Below are positions 23,002-31,562 of a DNA stretch of 40,028 nt, piece by piece (the stretch's first letter is position 1; each line of letters begins with the position of its first letter). The DNA lies in assembly GCA_013001885.1 (NCBI GenBank), contig JABDLD010000096.1, positions 1 through 40,028 on the forward strand, in the 5' to 3' direction. The notes under the pieces are model-generated. The model made no database searches, was not told the DNA's origin, and worked only from the letters and a program-made list of their open reading frames with translations. The DNA comes from Lysobacterales bacterium. GTDB lineage: Bacteria > Pseudomonadota > Gammaproteobacteria > Xanthomonadales > SZUA-36. The translations under genes and the position numbers were made by a program.

Positions 23002-24645
23002 TCAGGAATCGTTATGGTGCGCGAAATCGCCCGCTCTTTGCAGGTCATTCAGATTATTGATGTCCATCCAGTGGCCGGAAATATACTGCACCTGGGGCTT
23101 GTGTCCATTACGGACCAGGCGGTTCAACAGGTCCGGGACGGCGAGGCCGGCGAAGCCGTCTTCAGCCCGCAACTGGTCGAGCGAGTCCAGCAACTGCGCC
23201 TTCCCCGCCCCGCTGGCGCGCAACATCCCGATCCAGCGCCCGTCCGGCTTGCGGCCGCCCCAGTCGCGGGCGCTGCTGACCTGCGCCAGCGTAACCTTTT
23301 GCTGGTACATCGCGCGGTCATCCGGAGCGGAGCAGTAGGCCAGGTCGTTCTTGTTTCCCTGTGCCTCGTCCAGCGGCGAGGAATCCACTACCACCAGAAG
23401 TTCGGCGTCCCAGTCCATCAGGGTGTTCAGGATATAGGAACGAAACAGGAGGTCGCCGTAAATCAGCACGGTGTCGTCAGCAACCGACTCCACGGCACAG
23501 CTCAATGAAACCAGCTCGTCGCTACTTTCCCAGTCGTCGTTGACCGCGACTTTGACGCCCTGTTCATCAATAGCTTCACTGTGATAACCACCCACGACCG
23601 TGATGTCGTTAATACCCTGGGCTTTGAATTTATCCACCTGGCGGCGCAAAACCGTCTTGCCCGCCACGGGAATCATGACCTTGGGCCGGCTCAGAGTCAG
23701 CTCGTCCAGGCCCCGTCCCCTGCTGGCGGCCAGAATAATCGCAGACGCATCCGGCCGTGCGCTGCGCGCATAGATTTTTTCAGCCTCCAGCAGTTCTTCG
23801 GCACCCTGCAGCCGGAAAATCTCGGGCACCGTCGCTACCCGCCCCTCGACATCGACCAGTGACTGCGAATCGTGGATCGTGCGGGCGGTATTCTGCATGG
23901 CGGCGATATTGGCCCGGATCAGGTGATTGGCCCAGATGACCAGGCTGATCCGGTGCTGCCGGAATACCTCGGTGGGTGTCGAGTAATACTTGGTGGGCAC
24001 GATCACCAGCGGGCACCGATTATCCCACTCGCGAGTAAATTCAAGTATTTCATCGGGTTGCGACATCTTACTGTGAATCAGGATGGCATTGGCTCCGGCC
24101 TGGCGGTAGGCTTCTCCGCGGCGGATAGCCTCGTCCAGTCCCCAGCCGGCGATGAATGCCTCAACCCTCGCCACAATGCAAAAATCATCGTCAGACTGGG
24201 CGTCTTTACCCGCCTTGATTTTTCCGCAAAACGTCTCGACGTCTTCCAGTTCCTGCCGCTCACCCTGGATGAAACTGTTGGTTTTTGGAAACAGCTTGTC
24301 TTCGATACAGACGCCGGCAACGTCACGCTGCTCCAGTTTGCGCACCAGGCGGCGCATGTTGTTGAAATCGCCGTAACCGGTATCGCCGTCCAGCAGGATC
24401 GGAATGGAAGTTGCGTCGGACATGAACTCCAGCATGTTCACCACCTGGGTCCAGCTGAGTTCGTTGTTGTCGCGCACCGCGTGCTGGGCGGACAACGCCA
24501 GCCCGGATGCCCAGATGCCGCTGAACCCGGCCTCCTCGACGATTTTTGCCGACAGTCCGTTGTGCGCTTCGAGGATGAACTCCGTCTGGTCCGACTGCAG
24601 CAGGTTTTTCAAACGGGCCGTCTTTTTTGGTTTATTCATTTCCAT
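23002..24645 (-). CDS. pepM: PEP mutase fused to a nucleotidyltransferase domain
   Basis: This is a 547-residue two-domain enzyme. Residues 1-295 are phosphoenolpyruvate phosphomutase, which makes the C-P bond by rearranging PEP to phosphonopyruvate: Mg-binding DGDTGYGD (D86, D88) and the diagnostic EDK...NS motif, E115-D-K117 with N123-S124. Residues 300-547 are a nucleotidyltransferase beginning [19 protein letters not shown], where the usual AAGxGxR loop is AASRGRG; it continues through VGGYHSEAI and IYGDLLF to GHWMDINN. That domain type is associated with cytidylylation of 2-AEP (compare PntC), so one polypeptide may carry both the first and the activating step. Met3 is a possible alternative start. 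It starts 4 bp after the stand-alone nucleotidyltransferase. Confidence 0.95.
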   Translation of the reverse strand: MEMNKPKKTARLKNLLQSDQTEFILEAHNGLSAKIVEEAGFSGIWASGLALSAQHAVRDNNELSWTQVVNMLEFMSDATSIPILLDGDTGYGDFNNMRRLVRKLEQRDVAGVCIEDKLFPKTNSFIQGERQELEDVETFCGKIKAGKDAQSDDDFCIVARVEAFIAGWGLDEAIRRGEAYRQAGANAILIHSKMSQPDEILEFTREWDNRCPLVIVPTKYYSTPTEVFRQHRISLVIWANHLIRANIAAMQNTARTIHDSQSLVDVEGRVATVPEIFRLQGAEELLEAEKIYARSARPDASAIILAASRGRGLDELTLSRPKVMIPVAGKTVLRRQVDKFKAQGINDITVVGGYHSEAIDEQGVKVAVNDDWESSDELVSLSCAVESVADDTVLIYGDLLFRSYILNTLMDWDAELLVVVDSSPLDEAQGNKNDLAYCSAPDDRAMYQQKVTLAQVSSARDWGGRKPDGRWIGMLRASGAGKAQLLDSLDQLRAEDGFAGLAVPDLLNRLVRNGHKPQVQYISGHWMDINNLNDLQRAGDFAHHNDS

Positions 24646-24649
24646 CTAC

Positions 24650-25411
24650 TCAAAATTTCGGAAATTCGCGGCGGATTGCAGGCAGCACTTCCTCACCGGC
24701 TCGAATCACATCTTCCGGAAAATCGATCTCGATCCACGGCATCCCGGTGACATCTTCGAACCCAAAGCGTTCCGGATGGCGCAACAGCACGTTTCTCAAC
24801 GCCTCCTCATGAGGTGCGTCACCGAGGCCTTCGGTGTCGAAGCGAGCGCACTCAGCGGCAATCAAACCGGCACATTCGGGTCCAAAGCGGAAAAACCCGA
24901 CTGATTCCCCGAGGGTGTCGTAGCTCAACCCGTCGGCCAGCTGCTTTCGGAATTCAATCATCACTCCGTCTTTCACGGCGACTTTCACGGGTTCGTCTCC
25001 CGGAACGAAATTTCGATCCAGCAAATAACAATTTTCAATCCCGGTATCGACCAGCTTTTTGAGAATGCCGGGGTGGTAGAGCACATCCGCATCCATCACG
25101 ATAACCGCATCACCGGATTGCAGTGTTTCCTGCGCAGCCCACAGGCTCAGGACACTGCCCTGCTGGAATCGCGGATTGAAATGGAAAGCGACGTCGGGGC
25201 GGGAAAACAATTTTCCGACATGGTCGATAATGCGGTCAGCCTCGTAGCCGACAACCAGGTCTGCATGATGCACTCCAAGCTGGTTCAACACATCCAGATG
25301 CCGGTCCAGCAGGCTGCGCCCGCCAAACTCCATGAGGCACTTTGGATGCCCTTCGGGATTGTGTCCGGCCAGCCTGCTTCCGCGGCCGGCAGCCAGAATA
25401 ATCGCATGCAT
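24650..25411 (-). CDS. stand-alone nucleotidyltransferase, LicC-like
   Basis: This is a 253-residue sugar-phosphate/alditol-type nucleotidyltransferase. Its start MHAIILAAGRGSRL carries the canonical glycine-rich NTP loop, followed by PKCLMEFGGRSLLDRHLDVL and the metal aspartate in VIVMDADVLYHPG. The pattern resembles phosphocholine cytidylyltransferases (LicC), so a CDP- or CMP-activated small head group is expected. Together with the domain fused to PEP mutase this makes two nucleotidyltransferases in one operon, implying two activated building blocks or a chain initiator and an elongating unit. The longer open frame starts 22 codons earlier, but the family's N-terminus is at this ATG. It is the first gene of the operon, with a -10 box 5 nt upstream and no ribosome site. 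Confidence 0.9.
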   Translation of the reverse strand: MHAIILAAGRGSRLAGHNPEGHPKCLMEFGGRSLLDRHLDVLNQLGVHHADLVVGYEADRIIDHVGKLFSRPDVAFHFNPRFQQGSVLSLWAAQETLQSGDAVIVMDADVLYHPGILKKLVDTGIENCYLLDRNFVPGDEPVKVAVKDGVMIEFRKQLADGLSYDTLGESVGFFRFGPECAGLIAAECARFDTEGLGDAPHEEALRNVLLRHPERFGFEDVTGMPWIEIDFPEDVIRAGEEVLPAIRREFPKF

Positions 25412-25416
25412 AAGGT

Positions 25417-25422
25417 ATTGTA
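25417..25422 (-). promoter_or_regulatory. -10 box of the phosphonate operon
   Basis: On the minus strand TACAAT (5 of 6) ends 5 nt before the first gene's ATG. A convincing -35 is not seen at 16-19 bp; a TTGACT further upstream would give a 22-bp spacer, which is too long. Weak -35 plus strong -10 suggests an activator-dependent or weak promoter and a leaderless transcript. Confidence 0.45.
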
Positions 25423-25432
25423 GCCCAAGCCG

Positions 25433-25461
25433 TGGAAACCCGGCAGTCAATAGGGCAGAAT
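25433..25461 (+). promoter_or_regulatory. promoter of the flavin monooxygenase gene, leaderless geometry
   Basis: TGGAAA (25433-25438) and CAGAAT (25456-25461), each 4 of 6, are 17 bp apart. The GTG start codon at 25468 lies 6 nt downstream of the -10. It overlaps the opposing promoter of the phosphonate operon, so the two may compete or be co-regulated. Confidence 0.5.
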
Positions 25462-25467
25462 TGAGGT

Positions 25468-26943
25468 GTGACTTCACCCCAAGACACGCGCACGCTTCAC
25501 GCCCTGGTCATCGGCGCCGGATTCGCCGGAATTTGCATGGGCAAGCGCTTGCTGGACGCCGGAATCAACAACTTCCTGATCTTCGACCAGGCCCAGAAAG
25601 TCGGCGGCACCTGGTACTGGAACAGTTATCCCGGGGCGGCCTGTGATGTGATGTCACATTTCTATTGTTTCTCTTTTGCCCCGAATCCGGACTGGTCGCG
25701 AAAATACTCGCCGTGGAACGAAATCCAGGCGTATGCCGACCGCTGTGTCGACAAATTCGGCCTGTGGCCGCACATGGAGTTGGGAATTGGTGTGGATCAG
25801 TGCCGCTTTAATGACGAAGCGAAACTGTGGGAGGTAACCCTCAGCGACGGCAGCCAGGTTCGGGCCCGTCACGTCATCGACGGATCGGGCGGACTGCATG
25901 TACCGCTGATCCCGGCAATCAAAGGGGCCGACCGTTTCGAAGGCGAGAAATGGCATTCGTCGCTGTGGCGCCACGATGTCGACCTGAAGGGCAAAAAAGT
26001 CGCCGTGATCGGTTCGGCCGCCAGCGCCGCTCAGATCGTGCCGGCAATTGCCGGAACCGCCGCCCATGTGAGCGTGTTCCAGCGCACCCCCAACTACCTT
26101 ATCCCACGACACGATCGACATTACACCGCGTTTGAGCAGTGGAGTTTCCGGAACGTGCCTTTCTACGGCAAACTTTACCGCCTGGCGCTGTTTCTGCGTT
26201 ACGAGTGGCTGGCTTACCCGATTGTCAAAACCCCTGCGAAAAACCTGGCCCGCCGCTACGCCCTGCGGCAATTCAGGCAGCTACTGGAAAAAAGCGTTGC
26301 AGATCCTGACCTTAGAGCCAGCCTTACTCCCGACTATCCGATCGGCTGCAAGCGCGTGCTGATCTCCGACGAGTTCCTGTCCGCGCTGACACGCGAAAAC
26401 GTCTCGCTGGTCACCGAGGCTATCGAATGCATCACTTCGGCAGGGGTGCGGACCGCAGACGGCACCGAGCACGAGGCCGACATCCTCGTGTACGCCACGG
26501 GCTTCGACACCCAGGGCCACCATACCGAACAGCGGGTCATCGGACCCAACGGCCGATCCCTGGCAGAGGCCTGGTCCAACGCACCCATTGCCTACGAAGG
26601 GTGCATGGTCGCCGGATTTCCCAATTATCATTTTGTCACCGGCCCCAATACCGGCGTCGGCTCGACCTCCATCATTTTCATGATTGAACAGTCGGCCAAC
26701 CTGATCATGAATTGCATTCAGGCGGCGGGTGAGGACGGTCTGATCGCGCCCAGGGAAAAGGCCATGAGGGAATACGACGCCGAAATCCAGGCGGCGTTGG
26801 CGGGAACGGTATGGGCCACGTCCTGCAGCAGCTGGTACAAACGCGACGACGGCCACATCACGATCCTTTACCCGTATAACGCACAGACCTATCGCAAACG
26901 CCACCAACACATCCGGCTTGAAGATTTCGAACTGAGCAAGTGA
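25468..26943 (+). CDS. flavin-dependent monooxygenase, Baeyer-Villiger type
   Basis: This is a 491-residue FAD/NADPH enzyme. The FAD-binding loop is G16-A-G-F-A-G21. GGTWYWNSYPGAACD follows, and the Baeyer-Villiger fingerprint FxGxxxHxxxW is exact: F157, G159, H163, W167. The NADPH loop reads IGSAASAAQ, with Ala in place of the second Gly, as in a known subset of these enzymes. Type I BVMOs insert oxygen next to a carbonyl to give an ester or lactone; related FMO-like proteins hydroxylate amines. The substrate is unknown. It starts with GTG and no clear ribosome site, divergent from the phosphonate operon with 56 bp between start codons, so a link such as amine or carrier oxidation is possible but unproven. 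A P-type ATPase follows. Confidence 0.92.
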   Translation: MTSPQDTRTLHALVIGAGFAGICMGKRLLDAGINNFLIFDQAQKVGGTWYWNSYPGAACDVMSHFYCFSFAPNPDWSRKYSPWNEIQAYADRCVDKFGLWPHMELGIGVDQCRFNDEAKLWEVTLSDGSQVRARHVIDGSGGLHVPLIPAIKGADRFEGEKWHSSLWRHDVDLKGKKVAVIGSAASAAQIVPAIAGTAAHVSVFQRTPNYLIPRHDRHYTAFEQWSFRNVPFYGKLYRLALFLRYEWLAYPIVKTPAKNLARRYALRQFRQLLEKSVADPDLRASLTPDYPIGCKRVLISDEFLSALTRENVSLVTEAIECITSAGVRTADGTEHEADILVYATGFDTQGHHTEQRVIGPNGRSLAEAWSNAPIAYEGCMVAGFPNYHFVTGPNTGVGSTSIIFMIEQSANLIMNCIQAAGEDGLIAPREKAMREYDAEIQAALAGTVWATSCSSWYKRDDGHITILYPYNAQTYRKRHQHIRLEDFELSK

Positions 26944-26965
26944 CCTCAGCGCTTTGAGGTAGTGA

Positions 26966-29692
26966 ATGACCGCAGACCTTGATAAGCAGACGCCAAATTC
27001 CGGCCCTGTGCCCTGGGCAATGGAGCCGAAAGATGCTGTTGCGGTATTCGAGGTGGACCCCTCTACCGGCCTGGATGACCGCGAGGCCACGTTACGCCTG
27101 CAGCGCTATGGCAAAAACCTGCTAACGGCGATAAAAACCCGTCATGTTGCCGGAATTTTTGTCGACCAGCTGAAAAGCGCGGTAATCCTCCTGCTCGCCG
27201 CCGCCGCAATCGTTGCCATGGCTTTTGGCGACTATATCGAGGGCATGGCCATCCTCGCCGTCGTGGCGATCAATACTGTGATCGGCTTTCTCACCGAATG
27301 GCGGGCGGTCCGTTCGATGGAGGCCCTGCGCCGGCTTGGCCGGACAGAAACGGTCGTGCTTCGCGACCGACAGCCCCGAAAAATCGCAGCAGACGGCATC
27401 GTTCCCGGCGACATTGTGATGTTCGAAGCCGGCGATATCATTGCCGCTGATATGCGCTTGCTCGAGGCTTCAAAGCTGCAGGCCAACGAGGCCAGCCTGA
27501 CGGGAGAATCAATGCCGGTGGGGAAACAGATTGCTCCTCTGCCGGCAGAAACGCCCTTGATGGAACGGGACAATTGCCTGTTCAAGGGGACAGCCGTCGC
27601 CCGCGGCTCCGGCCTCGGGCTGGTTTTTGCAACCGGCCCCGCCACTGAACTCGGTAGAATTTCGAAGCTGGTTGCAGAGGCGGAAGCCCAGGAGACTCCA
27701 CTCGAAAAACGCCTGGACGCCCTCGGCCAGCGCCTTGTCTGGGTCATGTTGGTGGTCGCTGCCATCATCGCCGTCGCCGGCGTCCTCACCGGCCGAGAAA
27801 TACTGCTGGCCATCGAAGTCGCCATCGCGCTGGCCGTTGCCGCCATTCCCGAAGGACTGCCGATCGTAGCGACGATTGCGCTAGCCCGGGGAATGTGGCG
27901 CATGGCGAAACGCAATGCGTTGATCGTGCGCCTGTCTGCCGTCGAGACCCTCGGCGCAACCGGCGTAATCCTGACGGATAAAACCGGCACATTGACCGAG
28001 AGCAGGATGACCGTCAGCGAGATCGGCTTGCCGGCAGGCACGATCAGGGTCGGGGGAACCGGGCTGGAGGTCACCGGTGATTTCAGCCTTGAAGGAGAAG
28101 GAGGTGGCGCGAACCTGCCCGAAGAGCTGGATGAGTTGCTGCAGGCCGTGGTTCTGTGCAGTAACGCCAACCTCGAAATCGAGGCTTCCGGCCTCGCCGC
28201 GGTAGTCGGTGACCCGACGGAGGCTGCCCTGATGGTGGCTGCCGCCAAGCGAAACATTCGCCGGGAAGATCTGCAGCAGAGCATGCCGGAACTACGAGAA
28301 GAACCCTTCGATCCCGAAACCAAGACCATGGCCACCTTCAACCAGGTGAAAGACGGAATTCTCGTCAGTGTCAAAGGCGCACCCGAAGCCGTACTGCCTA
28401 ACTGCATCGCCCTGCGAACAGGCGGCGATGAAATAGCCATGGACGATGGCCAGCGTGAATCGTTTCTCGCGCTGGCTCAGGAAATGGGCAGCAAGGGCCT
28501 GCGGACGCTCGCGGTGGCAACGAAGCTCACCGGTGATTCACAGGCGGAGCCATTTGCAGACCTGGTTTATCTGGGCACCCTCGGCTTGATCGACCCGCCG
28601 CGGGCGGGCGTGAAAGAGGCCATTGCACGCTGCCGAGACGCCGGCGTGAAAGTGGTCATGGTCACGGGCGATCATGGCGCAACCGCCCGCAGCATAGCCG
28701 TCAATCTCGGCCTCGTGACGGCTGACTCCTCCGCGGACACGGTTCAGGACGCCCGATCCTTGTTCAGGGAAGGCCGGCCGATTCGAGCTTCCGATCTCGA
28801 TCACGTGCACGCGATTGCGCGCGCCAATCCGCAACAGAAACTGGAATTGATCGAGCACTACCAGAACCAGGGCAACGTGGTGGCCATGACCGGAGATGGG
28901 GTCAATGACGCGCCGGCATTGAAAAAGGCAGATATCGGTATCGCGATGGGGGTGCGCGGCACCGACGTCGCCAGGGAGGCCGCAGCCATGGTGCTGCAGG
29001 ACGACGAGTTTTCGACCATCGTCGCCGCGATTTCGCACGGCAGGACCATCTACGAGAACATCCGGAAATTCGTCGTTTATCTTTTTTCCTGTAATGCGAG
29101 TGAAATTCTCATCGTTGGCCTGGCGACCGTTGCGGGCGCGCCGCTGCCTTTGCTGCCGCTGCAAATCCTGTTTCTCAACCTGGTCACAGACGTGTTTCCG
29201 GCACTGGCCCTTGGCGTGAGCGGCCACTCGCCAGGGGTGATGAAACGCCGGCCTCGACCGGTCGATGAGCGTATTCTTACGCGCCGGCTGTGGACGAAAA
29301 TCGCTGTTTTTGGTGCTCTGATGTCCGCCAGTGTGCTGGCTGCCATGGCCATCGCTTTTTACTTCCTGGATTTTGACCGGTCCCGGGCGGTGACCGTGTC
29401 CTTTTGCACACTGGCTTTGTCGCAGCTGTGGCATGTATTCAACATGCGTGACCGCAAAAGCCACTGGCTGCGGAACGAAATCACCCGCAATGCCTGGGTA
29501 TGGGCTGCGCTCGGGTTATGCCTGGTGCTGGTACTCGGCGCGGTGTATACACCGGGAATCAACACCCTGCTGGGACTGGCTGACCCCGGGGCAAGTGGCT
29601 GGGCCCTGATCGTCGGCATGAGCCTGATTCCCCTGCTGCTCGGGCCGCTGGCCGAAACAGTGAGCCGGGAACCGGACACAAACGCACGTTAG
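26966..29692 (+). CDS. P2A-type cation-transporting ATPase (Ca2+/Mn2+ class)
   Basis: This is a 908-residue pump of the inner membrane that uses ATP to export divalent cations. Motifs in order: actuator loop SLTGES (178-182), membrane helix 4 AAIPEGLP (292-299), phosphorylation site D338-K-T-G-T, nucleotide-binding KGAPEAV, hinge TGDGVNDAP. The ion-site residues known from SERCA are kept: E in IPEGLP, N and E in CNASEI, and N and D in LNLVTD, supporting calcium or manganese rather than heavy metals. The C-terminal part has the extra helices typical of P2-type pumps. GAGGT lies 5 nt before the ATG. It starts 22 bp after the monooxygenase stop, so co-transcription is likely, but I see no functional link. 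Confidence 0.93.
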   Translation: MTADLDKQTPNSGPVPWAMEPKDAVAVFEVDPSTGLDDREATLRLQRYGKNLLTAIKTRHVAGIFVDQLKSAVILLLAAAAIVAMAFGDYIEGMAILAVVAINTVIGFLTEWRAVRSMEALRRLGRTETVVLRDRQPRKIAADGIVPGDIVMFEAGDIIAADMRLLEASKLQANEASLTGESMPVGKQIAPLPAETPLMERDNCLFKGTAVARGSGLGLVFATGPATELGRISKLVAEAEAQETPLEKRLDALGQRLVWVMLVVAAIIAVAGVLTGREILLAIEVAIALAVAAIPEGLPIVATIALARGMWRMAKRNALIVRLSAVETLGATGVILTDKTGTLTESRMTVSEIGLPAGTIRVGGTGLEVTGDFSLEGEGGGANLPEELDELLQAVVLCSNANLEIEASGLAAVVGDPTEAALMVAAAKRNIRREDLQQSMPELREEPFDPETKTMATFNQVKDGILVSVKGAPEAVLPNCIALRTGGDEIAMDDGQRESFLALAQEMGSKGLRTLAVATKLTGDSQAEPFADLVYLGTLGLIDPPRAGVKEAIARCRDAGVKVVMVTGDHGATARSIAVNLGLVTADSSADTVQDARSLFREGRPIRASDLDHVHAIARANPQQKLELIEHYQNQGNVVAMTGDGVNDAPALKKADIGIAMGVRGTDVAREAAAMVLQDDEFSTIVAAISHGRTIYENIRKFVVYLFSCNASEILIVGLATVAGAPLPLLPLQILFLNLVTDVFPALALGVSGHSPGVMKRRPRPVDERILTRRLWTKIAVFGALMSASVLAAMAIAFYFLDFDRSRAVTVSFCTLALSQLWHVFNMRDRKSHWLRNEITRNAWVWAALGLCLVLVLGAVYTPGINTLLGLADPGASGWALIVGMSLIPLLLGPLAETVSREPDTNAR

Positions 29693-29701
29693 CCCCGGCA
29701 A

Positions 29702-29725
29702 CCGGAAAAGCTTCAGCCTTTCCGG
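29702..29725 (+). terminator. hairpin after the P-type ATPase gene
   Basis: CCGGAAA (29702-29708) pairs perfectly with TTTCCGG (29719-29725) around a 10-nt loop, 10 bp past the ATPase stop. There is no following T-tract, so it may be a weak terminator or an RNA-protecting stem. Confidence 0.4.
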
Positions 29726-29874
29726 CCCTCGATATACTTCACGATCAGCTCTTCAAGCATGTCCAGCGGCATCGGGCACCGACTCAACCTGGTGAGTGGA
29801 TTCCAAGAAAGCCGCCGGCATACTTCAGGATTTTCTTCAATATGGGAGCAGGATCGTGTAGATGGGCTCTCAGT
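29713..29874 (-). pseudogene. possible 3' remnant of a protein gene
   Basis: On the minus strand an open frame of 54 codons reads like coding sequence, including HIEENPEVCRRLSWNPLTRL and ending MLEELIVKYIEGRKG, but it has no ATG, GTG or TTG in its first thirty codons and is closed by a stop at 29877-29875. The balanced composition, helix-like periodicity and two cysteines make it look like the C-terminal part of a small protein that lost its start by deletion. I do not recognise the family. It fills the 272-bp gap between the ATPase and moaB, in which nothing else is evident. An alternative is random open frame in GC-rich DNA. Confidence 0.3.
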
Positions 29875-29964
29875 TCAACCCATCCAGACGCAAAACCTGT
29901 ACCAACTGTTTTCCGGCCGTGGCACACTAAACTTCCCGACAAAAATCACGGAAATGTTGCACCC

Positions 29965-30495
29965 ATGAGCAGAACAGCTGACGATGCCAAATTCATTCCA
30001 CTGAATGTTGCGGTGATCACGATATCAGACACCCGTAACGTTGAAAACGACAGTTCTGGAGACTATCTGGCCACGTCCCTGGCGAACGAAGGCCATAAAG
30101 TCGTGCGCAAAAAGATCGTGAAAGACGACAAGTACGTGCTTCGCGCTGAATTTTCCACGCTGATCGCCGACGAAGAAGTAAGGGTCGTGCTGGCAACCGG
30201 CAGCACCGGGCTGACCGGGCGCGACGTGGCGCCGGAAGCCCTGGAACCCCTGTTCGACAAGAACATCGAAGGTTTCGGGGAGTTGTTCCGCCGTGCATCC
30301 ATCACCGACATTGGCGCAGCTACCATCCAGTCCCGGGCATTCGCGGGATTGGCGAACGGCACGATCATTTTCTGTATGCCCGGTTCGCCCAATGCCTGCC
30401 GCACGGCCTGGGAGGAGGTCATCAGATCGCAACTGGACTCACGCACAAGGCCCTGCAACCTGGCCAACCTGATGCCGCGCTTTCTGGAGGGCTGA
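29965..30495 (+). CDS. moaB: molybdenum cofactor biosynthesis protein B
   Basis: This is a 176-residue protein of the MoaB/MogA family, which adenylylates molybdopterin to prepare metal insertion. The characteristic blocks are VAVITISDTRNVENDSSGDY near the start, LATGSTGLTGRDVAPEA (about residues 72-88) with the acidic and Ser/Thr-rich molybdopterin pocket, and FCMPGSPNACRTAWE. Length and start match E. coli MoaB; the ATG at 29965 is chosen since the upstream frame has no similarity. No other molybdenum-cofactor gene is in the window, so the gene stands apart from the usual moa operon. The Shine-Dalgarno is weak. lpxL-like follows on the same strand after 74 bp. Confidence 0.93.
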   Translation: MSRTADDAKFIPLNVAVITISDTRNVENDSSGDYLATSLANEGHKVVRKKIVKDDKYVLRAEFSTLIADEEVRVVLATGSTGLTGRDVAPEALEPLFDKNIEGFGELFRRASITDIGAATIQSRAFAGLANGTIIFCMPGSPNACRTAWEEVIRSQLDSRTRPCNLANLMPRFLEG

Positions 30496-30569
30496 AAACA
30501 GGTGCGGGCCATTTTATTCGAATCTGCATCGTCGGTTGACAGGGGCCGGATGATCTCCGGCGCTTACCG

Positions 30570-31451
30570 ATGATTTATGCCGTTAAATTTGTCCTCTGGC
30601 TGTTGAGCCTGATGCCGGTGGGCATGCCTTACTGGCTGTCCGAAAAAAGCGCCCGTTTCTGGATGAAGCTGTCGCCGGTCAAGCGTCACACGACGGAACG
30701 AAACCTCGAGCGATGCTATCCAGATATGAGTGAGGAGGAACGACAGCGCCTCGTGCATGAGAGCTTTCAGCACTATGTCTGTTCCGTGCTCGAGGCCGGC
30801 CACAACTGGAACTGGTCCCTGGACAGGCTGATCGCGCTTTGTGACGGCGTGGAAAACGAAAACCTGCTGCTAGAAGCGCAGGCCTCAGACAAGGGGCTGA
30901 TACTGCTGGCGCCGCATTTCGGGGCCTGGGAGTACCTGGGTGCTTACTTTCAGAAGTTCGAAGACATCGCGATACTCTATAAACCGGCATCCAATCCGCA
31001 GCTGGAGAAAGCGCTGCTGGCCAAGAGGAGCCGGGGGGAGAGTGTGCTGATTGCGGCCTCCGGCAGGGGGCTTAATAAACTCTACCAGCACCTCAAGTCC
31101 GGTAAGTGCGCCGGTATCCTGCCGGACCAGCAGCCAGCTCCGGGCAAAGGAGAATTCGCTCCGTTTTTTGGCAACGAGGCTTTGACGTCGAACGTCGTGC
31201 CGCGGCTGGCAAAAAAACTGGATTGCATTGTTTTGGGTCTCATTTGTGAGCGCCTGAAGGGGGGGAGGTTCAGGGTTCACGTGCTGCCGGCCGAAGAAGG
31301 AATTTACTCGGAGGACGCGCGCGAGGCGCTCACCGCGATGAACCGGACCATCGAAAAGTGCGTAGCAGTCAATCCTTCACAGTATCTCTGGAGCTACCGG
31401 CGGTTCAAAGCCCAACCGGAAGGTGCAGAACCTTTTTACGATTTTCGCTGA
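30570..31451 (+). CDS. lipid A biosynthesis acyltransferase (LpxL/HtrB family)
   Basis: This is a 293-residue inner-membrane enzyme that transfers a fatty acyl chain from acyl-ACP to the Kdo-bearing lipid A precursor. An N-terminal hydrophobic anchor (AVKFVLWLLSLMPVGMPYW) precedes the acyltransferase domain with the catalytic HX4E motif H116-FGAW-E121, the LPDQQPAPGKGEF segment and FFGNEALTSNVVPRLA. It belongs to the LpxL/LpxM/LpxP superfamily; which acyl position it modifies cannot be told. Length is slightly short of E. coli LpxL (306). The ribosome site is poor. A TTGACA at 30536-30541 lies upstream but has no good -10 partner. With kdkA and GT9 in the same window it supports a Gram-negative lipopolysaccharide-making host. 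Confidence 0.93.
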   Translation: MIYAVKFVLWLLSLMPVGMPYWLSEKSARFWMKLSPVKRHTTERNLERCYPDMSEEERQRLVHESFQHYVCSVLEAGHNWNWSLDRLIALCDGVENENLLLEAQASDKGLILLAPHFGAWEYLGAYFQKFEDIAILYKPASNPQLEKALLAKRSRGESVLIAASGRGLNKLYQHLKSGKCAGILPDQQPAPGKGEFAPFFGNEALTSNVVPRLAKKLDCIVLGLICERLKGGRFRVHVLPAEEGIYSEDAREALTAMNRTIEKCVAVNPSQYLWSYRRFKAQPEGAEPFYDFR

Positions 31452-31482
31452 CCGGACAGATCGCTCCGGTGGCCGCAATTTC

Positions 31483-31510
31483 CTGAAATTATTCCTGCAA
31501 TGCCTATAAT
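31483..31510 (+). promoter_or_regulatory. sigma70 promoter of the two-half secreted protein gene
   Basis: A perfect TATAAT (31505-31510) follows CTGAAA (31483-31488, 4 of 6) with a 16-bp spacer. The transcription start near 31517 gives a leader of about 45 nt with an AAGGAG site before the start codon. Confidence 0.7.
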
Positions 31511-31562
31511 CTGTGCAAGGTTCGGATCGCCCGGACTCACAACATCGATGTGAAGGAGATAA

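Noticed and set aside
16012-25411. Phosphonate operon as a recently acquired island
   Set aside because: No flanking repeats, integrase or transposase, and codon and base composition look like the neighbours by eye; older transfer cannot be excluded without computation.
27232-28440. Minus-strand frame of about 400 codons inside the P-type ATPase
   Set aside because: Ser/Arg/Ala-rich without motifs. The plus strand carries all P-type ATPase motifs through this stretch.
28538-29464. Minus-strand frame of about 300 codons inside the P-type ATPase
   Set aside because: Composition typical of an antisense shadow, no recognisable domain, no ribosome site.
29759-29968. Plus-strand 69-codon frame before moaB
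   Set aside because: Unstructured composition, no ribosome site, out of frame with moaB and opposite to a more protein-like remnant.
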